From: an uncultured Lactobacillus sp.
GTDB taxonomy: Bacteria; Bacillota; Bacilli; Lactobacillales; Lactobacillaceae
DNA length: 28,686 nucleotides
Direction: 5' to 3'
Assembly (NCBI GenBank): GCA_946409675.1
Contig: CAMJXI010000002.1
Coordinates: forward strand, 1-28,686
A program made the translations under genes and the position numbers. Under the pieces are notes generated by a model. It worked only from the letters and a program-made list of their open reading frames with translations. It was not told the origin of the DNA and searched no databases. Shown one piece after another: positions 24,287 to 28,686 of this stretch (positions are counted from its first letter, which is position 1; each line of letters begins with the position of its first letter).

Positions 24287-25309
24287 CTAATCTAAAGTCT
24301 TTGGATCAAATGCATCACGTAACCCATCAGCTAAGAGGTTAAAGGCAAGCATGATAATTACAATAAAGATTGCTGGAATCCACAGTTGGAAACTGAAGAA
24401 TCTAAAGGCTTTTTGTCCATCTGACAAAAGAGTACCTAAGGAAGCAATTGGGGCAGGAATACCAATCCCGATATAACTCAAGAATGCTTCGAAGAAGATT
24501 GCATTTGGGATGGTAAACATTGTTTGAATGATAATAACGGAACTTAAGTTTGGAATTAAATGTTTAAACGCAATTTTGGAAGGTTTTTCACCTAAAGTTT
24601 TAGCTGCAAGAATAAATTCTTGATCCTTCAGTTGCATAGTTTGAGCACGAATCAGACGAGCCATGGTGATCCAACCGGTCATCCCAATCGCAAGGATAAT
24701 TGAGGTCATACCTGGTTTGAAGACCAAAAGCATCAAGATAACAACAACAAGGTTAGGAACTGATGAAACAATTTCGATAATCCGTTGCATGATCGTATCA
24801 GTCCGTCCGCCCTTCCAGCCTGAAATGAGGCCGTAGAACAAACCGATTGTCAAATCAAACAAGGTTGCCATGAAGGCGATAAAGAGTGACACACGGACAC
24901 CAACCAATGTTCTTGATAAGAGGTCACGACCAAGATAATCTGTCCCAAAAATATAATAGGTCCCCTTTGGCACACCCGCTCTAGCGTATGTGTCGACAGC
25001 GCCAGCACCGGAATTCCAATATCCGTTGAAGCCAGGGATATTGAGGTTACCGATTTTTGGTGCCAAGTTTTTAAAGTTAGGATTTTGGGCATTAGGATTA
25101 TGTGGTGAAACCCATAATGACAATACAGAAATGAAAATCAAGATGATTAAGATGTACAACGAAATCATTGCGGCTTTGTTCTTACGTAAACGACGCATAG
25201 CGTCTTGTGTAAACGTTAAAGATTTAGCAGCAATTTTTTCTTGTTGTGAGGAATCCATAGTTGAAGCGACAGGTTTGAAACTGTCTGCGGTAATTTTTAC
25301 ATCAGCCAT
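24287..25309 (-). CDS. oppC: Oligopeptide ABC importer permease OppC
   Basis: The 340-residue permease has a cytoplasmic N-terminal part of about 45 residues, then six membrane helices and the large loop between helices 1 and 2 usual for OppC. The ATPase-coupling EAA loop is near LGEKPSKIAFKHLIPN. The start overlaps the oppB stop by one base (TAATG), with GAGGGGG upstream, so the two are translated together. Confidence 0.95.
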   Translation of the reverse strand: MADVKITADSFKPVASTMDSSQQEKIAAKSLTFTQDAMRRLRKNKAAMISLYILIILIFISVLSLWVSPHNPNAQNPNFKNLAPKIGNLNIPGFNGYWNSGAGAVDTYARAGVPKGTYYIFGTDYLGRDLLSRTLVGVRVSLFIAFMATLFDLTIGLFYGLISGWKGGRTDTIMQRIIEIVSSVPNLVVVILMLLVFKPGMTSIILAIGMTGWITMARLIRAQTMQLKDQEFILAAKTLGEKPSKIAFKHLIPNLSSVIIIQTMFTIPNAIFFEAFLSYIGIGIPAPIASLGTLLSDGQKAFRFFSFQLWIPAIFIVIIMLAFNLLADGLRDAFDPKTLD

Positions 25310-26232
25310 TAGTTTGCCCCCTCATCTAATCTAATTCTTGGATCGATAATTCCGTAAAGAATATCGACGACTAAGATAACAACAACCAACATTACAGAGT
25401 AGAGGATGGTTAAGCCCATGATTACAGGGTAATCGTTGGTAACAATTGACTTAACGAATTGTTCACCAATACCAGGGATTGAGAAGATATTCTCAACAAC
25501 CAGTGAGCCGACCATCAAATCGACGGTCATTGGTCCGATGATGGTAATGATTGGAATCATTGAGTTACGCAAGGCATGCTTCTTCACGATTTGTCCTTCG
25601 GAAGCCCCTTTTGAACGCGCCAATTCAATATAATCACTACCCAAAACGTCGACCATTTCAGTTCTCATAAACCGAGCTGTATTGGCTAACGGTGCCATCG
25701 CGAGTGCTAAAGTAGGCAAGATACTGCTTGAGAATCCTTCCCACAAAGCAACTGGGAACAAGCCCCAACGAAATGCTAACCAAAATTGTAAAAGGGCAGC
25801 GAAAACGAAGTTAGGGATTGAACGGCCGATGATAGCCAAGATAGTTGCTGTAGTATCAATCCAAGTATTTTTCTTGATGGCAGAAATTGCCCCCAAGATC
25901 ATCCCAAGAATTGTTCCGACAACCATTGCTTGGATACCGATTTGGATAGAAGGCCCAATTCTAGTAGCAATTATGTAAGAAACTGATTGGTTGTATTGAT
26001 AAGAGTTCCCAAAGTCACCATGCAGAATCCCAACCATATACGAAAGATATTGTTGGAAGACGGGCTTATCCAAACCATATTGATGGTTCAAAATAGCACG
26101 TTGTGCAGTTGGAATATGGGGGTTGTTATATGGAGTACCTGGTAAAAGCTTCATCAAAAAGAACGTAATCGACGCAATAATGAAGAGCGTTAGGACCATA
26201 TAAGCAAGTCTTTTTAAAATATATTTAAACAT
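25309..26232 (-). CDS. oppB: Oligopeptide ABC importer permease OppB
   Basis: The 307-residue permease has six membrane helices. The first follows MFKYILKRLAYMVL; the EAA loop is in LARSKGASEGQIVKKHALRN. Length matches the family. The start at ATG 26232 has AAGGGG upstream; the frame extends 21 codons further to 26295 only through the intercistronic hairpin, so that start is rejected. It partners with OppC to form the translocation pore. Confidence 0.95.
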   Translation of the reverse strand: MFKYILKRLAYMVLTLFIIASITFFLMKLLPGTPYNNPHIPTAQRAILNHQYGLDKPVFQQYLSYMVGILHGDFGNSYQYNQSVSYIIATRIGPSIQIGIQAMVVGTILGMILGAISAIKKNTWIDTTATILAIIGRSIPNFVFAALLQFWLAFRWGLFPVALWEGFSSSILPTLALAMAPLANTARFMRTEMVDVLGSDYIELARSKGASEGQIVKKHALRNSMIPIITIIGPMTVDLMVGSLVVENIFSIPGIGEQFVKSIVTNDYPVIMGLTILYSVMLVVVILVVDILYGIIDPRIRLDEGAN

Positions 26233-26263
26233 GTATTTCCCCTTGCTGTTTAATTTTGAAATA

Positions 26264-26302
26264 AGAAAGCAGTGTCCCTCGCCTGGAGGATACACACCGC
26301 TT
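26264..26302 (-). terminator. Hairpin between oppA and oppB
   Basis: AAGC-GGTGTGTATCCTC and GAGGGACACTGCTT pair imperfectly on the minus strand, with TCTTATTT after the stem. It probably acts as a partial terminator or 3' mRNA protector that lets the binding protein be made in excess over the membrane parts. Confidence 0.6.
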
Positions 26303-26316
26303 CTTAGAAGAACGAA

Positions 26317-27954
26317 TTATTTCAAATATGCGTTAACGAAGTCGTAGTTACCTGCTGGGCTGTATTTCAAGTCCTTGATCTTAGAGTTAACTAAGTGAGC
26401 TTCAACACTTTGATAAACTGGGATGGCACCCATTGTCTTGTTCAATACATCAGATGCATCGACAAGATCTTGCCAACGTTTTTCAGGATCAGTAGCGTCA
26501 GTAGTTTTGCTCTTTTCGATTAAAGCATCGTATTCTTTGTTACTCCACTTACCATTGTTGTAAGTGTTGTTTGATGTTAACAAGTCAAGGAAAGTAATAG
26601 CATCTGGGAAGTCACCAATCCAGGCTGTACCAACCATATCGAAGTCTCCGTTTTCAGATCTTGAAAGACGAGTCTTGAAAGGAACACTAGCAATGCTTAC
26701 TTCCAAACCAGGAAGGTTCTTTTCAAGTTGGTTTTGAAGGTATTCTTGGTACTTCTTAGCACCTTCAGTATCGTCGCCTAACAATTCAAGAGTAAGTTTA
26801 GTTTTACCTTCTTCTTTAAGTCCTTCAGCCCAAAGCTTTTTAGCTTCAGTTGGGTTGTATTTGTAATATTCTGAACCGCCAGTAGCGTCTTCAGTGAAGT
26901 CTTTACCTGTTTCAGGGTTCTTAGTCAAACCATCTGGAACAAGGCTTGAAGCCGTGATTGAACCATCAGCGATAACGTCTTTAACAATTTGTTTTCTGTT
27001 TAAAGCCATTGAGATTGCTTGACGGATTTTTTCGTTTTGTAATTCTTTGTGTTTCTTTTGGTTGAATTCAAGATAGTAGATACTTGATTGTTTCAAACCT
27101 TGGAAATCTTTATCATTTTGTGATTGTGCTGCTGCATCACCAGAAAGTGTTGCATCATCAAGCTTGCCACTTTGGTAAAGACTTAAAGCAGTGTTGGAAT
27201 CTTTAACAACTTGAACTTTGATCTTGTCCAATTTAACGTTCTTAGCATTCCAGTAATCTTTGTTCTTAACTTCAGTCCAAGTATTGTTAGTACCGTTCCA
27301 ACCAGTCAATTTGAATGGTCCGTTAAATACTAAGTATTTGCTTTGAGTACCATATTTGTCGCCAGCTTTTTTAACGACTTTTTCGTTCAATGGGAAGAAT
27401 GCTGAGTTAACGAGCATTGTTTCGAAGTAAGGAATTGGGTGTTCAAGGGTGACTTCAAAGGTCTTGTCGTCAACGGCTTTAACGCCTAAAGTGTCAGGAT
27501 CTTTCTTGCCGGCAGTAATGTCGTCGGCATTCACGATTCCGCTATAGAGGTAGGCATATTGGGATTTGGTAGCTGGATCTACAGTACGTTTCCAGGCATA
27601 AACGAAGTCTTTTGCAGTAACTTCATCACCATTGCTCCATTTTGCATCTCTAAGTTTAAAGGTATAAACTGTGCCACCCTTAGTTGGTTTGACAACTTTG
27701 GTTGCCATGGCAGGGTCTAGATCAGAACCAGAATAGCGATAAAGACCATCCATAGTATCTGTTAAGGCTTGACCACCGATATGGTCAGTAACCTTTGATG
27801 AATCCATTGTGGAAATAATATCTTTTTCCATCCGGCTCCATGTTTGTGAAGATGAACCAGAATCTTTACTAGATCCGCCCCCGGAACATGCAGTCAAGAC
27901 TAGAGCCAAAGCGGCTACAGTCGTTGTTAATACGGCTAACTTCTTACGTTTCAT
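26317..27954 (-). CDS. oppA: Oligopeptide-binding lipoprotein OppA
   Basis: The 545-residue extracellular binding protein has a lipoprotein signal: basic start MKRKK, hydrophobic core, and the lipobox LTAC with the lipid-bound cysteine at 23, then a Gly/Ser linker. The mature part is an SBP_bac_5 (DppA/OppA) family peptide-binding fold, with features such as GLYRYSG, AKWSNGDEVTAKDFVYAWKR in pieces and YLEFNQ. AGGAGG precedes the ATG. It is first in the oppA-B-C-D-F order and has the operon promoter directly upstream. Confidence 0.95.
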   Translation of the reverse strand: MKRKKLAVLTTTVAALALVLTACSGGGSSKDSGSSSQTWSRMEKDIISTMDSSKVTDHIGGQALTDTMDGLYRYSGSDLDPAMATKVVKPTKGGTVYTFKLRDAKWSNGDEVTAKDFVYAWKRTVDPATKSQYAYLYSGIVNADDITAGKKDPDTLGVKAVDDKTFEVTLEHPIPYFETMLVNSAFFPLNEKVVKKAGDKYGTQSKYLVFNGPFKLTGWNGTNNTWTEVKNKDYWNAKNVKLDKIKVQVVKDSNTALSLYQSGKLDDATLSGDAAAQSQNDKDFQGLKQSSIYYLEFNQKKHKELQNEKIRQAISMALNRKQIVKDVIADGSITASSLVPDGLTKNPETGKDFTEDATGGSEYYKYNPTEAKKLWAEGLKEEGKTKLTLELLGDDTEGAKKYQEYLQNQLEKNLPGLEVSIASVPFKTRLSRSENGDFDMVGTAWIGDFPDAITFLDLLTSNNTYNNGKWSNKEYDALIEKSKTTDATDPEKRWQDLVDASDVLNKTMGAIPVYQSVEAHLVNSKIKDLKYSPAGNYDFVNAYLK

Positions 27955-27979
27955 AATATGCCCTCCTATGTGTGTATGA

Positions 27980-28008
27980 ATAATACATTAAAATTTAATT
28001 GAAATCAA
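27980..28008 (-). promoter_or_regulatory. Sigma-A promoter of the opp operon
   Basis: On the minus strand TTGATT, an exact 17-base spacer and TATTAT give a strong match. Transcription would start near 27973, leaving a leader of about 20 bases with AGGAGG. Confidence 0.8.
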
Positions 28009-28350
28009 TAGGAAAATGGAACTTTAACCAATATTTTTCTCATAATTCCTTTTGGAAGTTCCCAGAAAACGCGTTGCTATTGAGCTTTCCGGACTTTTTA
28101 TTTTTTTGAATTTTTTTCATCTTAGCTGACAAGATTTATCCGAAGTCTGCCAGAATACCTAGTTGATTAGGTATTTAGCCACTTATAAAAAGTTATCGTA
28201 CAAAAACCAAACGTTTTTTAACTCTCTTTTGCACGCTTTATTATAGAAGGGAAAGTTATCATTTTTACAAAAACGAATAGCCTTTTACTTAGTATTTTTT
28301 AATCTTGCTCTCAGTCTGCTTATTAATCTCTCATTTTATTTTATCTAACT
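28009..28350. other. AT-rich gap upstream of oppA
   Basis: No gene is seen. It holds a perfect dyad AATACCTA-GTTGAT-TAGGTATT at 28154-28175, about 150 bases upstream of the opp promoter, and T-rich runs near 28095-28120. A CodY-like stretch (GTTCCCAGAAAAC near 28057) is too far from the consensus to call. Confidence 0.45.
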
Positions 28351-28399
28351 AAAATGACCCCATACTCTAGTTTTCTAGAATATGAGGTCATTTGTTTTT
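28351..28399. terminator. Strong terminator after glpK
   Basis: AAATGACC, CATA and TCTAG pair with CTAGA, TATG and GGTCATTT, with a TTTT loop: about 18 pairs. It follows the glycerol kinase stop on the minus strand; the plus strand side has GTTTTTG, so it can work both ways. Confidence 0.8.
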
Positions 28400-28441
28400 G
28401 TTATTTTATAGGAAGATTCTTGTCTAGTTTCTACTATCTTT

Positions 28442-28686
28442 TTATTTCTTTTGTTCAGGTAAGGACTCATGTTTAAACATCTGCGTAGCAGCCACCGCTT
28501 GGCGCCAGCCCTGATACAAATTATCTTTGCGCGCGCCGTTCATTTGCGGCATGAAGGTATCGCCCTCAGCAAAAATCTGCCGGAGCTCATCTTCATCCTT
28601 CCAGAAGCCCACGGCAAGCCCTGCCAGAAAGGCGGCTCCCATCGCGGTCGACTCTAAGTTCTGCGCCCGTTCGATTGGTGTTGCCA
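28442..28686 (-). CDS. glpK: Glycerol kinase, C-terminal part
   Basis: Only the last 81 residues lie in the window; the gene continues past base 28686. The segment [18 protein letters not shown] is the conserved C-terminal ATP-site region of FGGY kinases, and [13 protein letters not shown] with the [17 protein letters not shown] end is characteristic of glycerol kinase. It phosphorylates glycerol to sn-glycerol 3-phosphate. The stop is TAA at 28442. The upstream part and any glpO/glpF partners are not visible. Confidence 0.9.
   Translation of the reverse strand, partial: ATPIERAQNLESTAMGAAFLAGLAVGFWKDEDELRQIFAEGDTFMPQMNGARKDNLYQGWRQAVAATQMFKHESLPEQKK

Noticed and set aside
28057-28069. CodY box upstream of oppA
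   Set aside because: About five mismatches to the 15-base consensus; too weak.
28200-28260. Plus-strand promoter (TATTAT near 28241)
   Set aside because: The -35 match is poor and no gene follows before the glpK terminator.

Overview
The window looks like a near-origin chromosomal contig from a low-GC Gram-positive of the Lactobacillaceae type. The signs are strong AGGAGG-like ribosome sites, ATG/GTG/TTG starts, the block rsmG-noc-parA-parB-DUF951-ychF-DUF1129, a five-gene Opp oligopeptide importer with a lipoprotein binding protein, and an oleate hydratase. I do not assign a species. Bases 1-46 are not genomic: they read as the end of an Illumina P7 oligo, an 8-base index and the Read 2 adapter. 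Real sequence therefore starts at 47.

Region 1 (47-8344, all minus strand) holds a heterodimeric multidrug ABC exporter pair, then the chromosome-maintenance block (DUF1129 membrane protein, YchF ATPase, DUF951, ParB/Spo0J, ParA/Soj, Noc, RsmG). The first exporter subunit carries an in-frame TAA and a damaged Walker A loop, and the second is cut by the contig end. The noc/parA/parB genes overlap or abut, so they are probably one transcript led by rsmG.

Region 2 (8593-10337, plus strand) holds a CvpA-family membrane protein, a 62-residue one-helix protein of unknown role, and a 3-hydroxyisobutyrate dehydrogenase-family reductase with a clear promoter and terminator. A 520-base gap full of small palindromic repeats follows.

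Region 3 (10864-18183, mostly minus strand) holds a Cof-type HAD phosphatase and an APC amino acid permease (probable operon), a TetR-family regulator, a 500-base regulator-like gap with an orphan plus-strand terminator, a serine-rich membrane protein broken by an in-frame TAA, two tandem histidine phosphatases, a small membrane protein and an Eis-like acetyltransferase. Region 4 (18342-19359, plus strand) is an OsmC-family peroxidase-like protein followed by 5-formyltetrahydrofolate cyclo-ligase, closed by a long two-way terminator facing the oleate hydratase gene (minus strand).

Region 5 (21590-28686) holds a small GlsB-like membrane protein, a candidate small RNA, the oppA-B-C-D-F operon (minus strand, good sigma-A promoter, a hairpin after oppA) and the C-terminal end of glycerol kinase running off the window.

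I see no IS element, phage gene, CRISPR array, rRNA or tRNA. The window is mainly ordinary core genome. The points that most deserve a second look are the adapter, the two premature stops, the parS-like everted dyad in front of rsmG, the palindromic repeat cluster, and the orphan terminators that suggest unannotated small RNAs.
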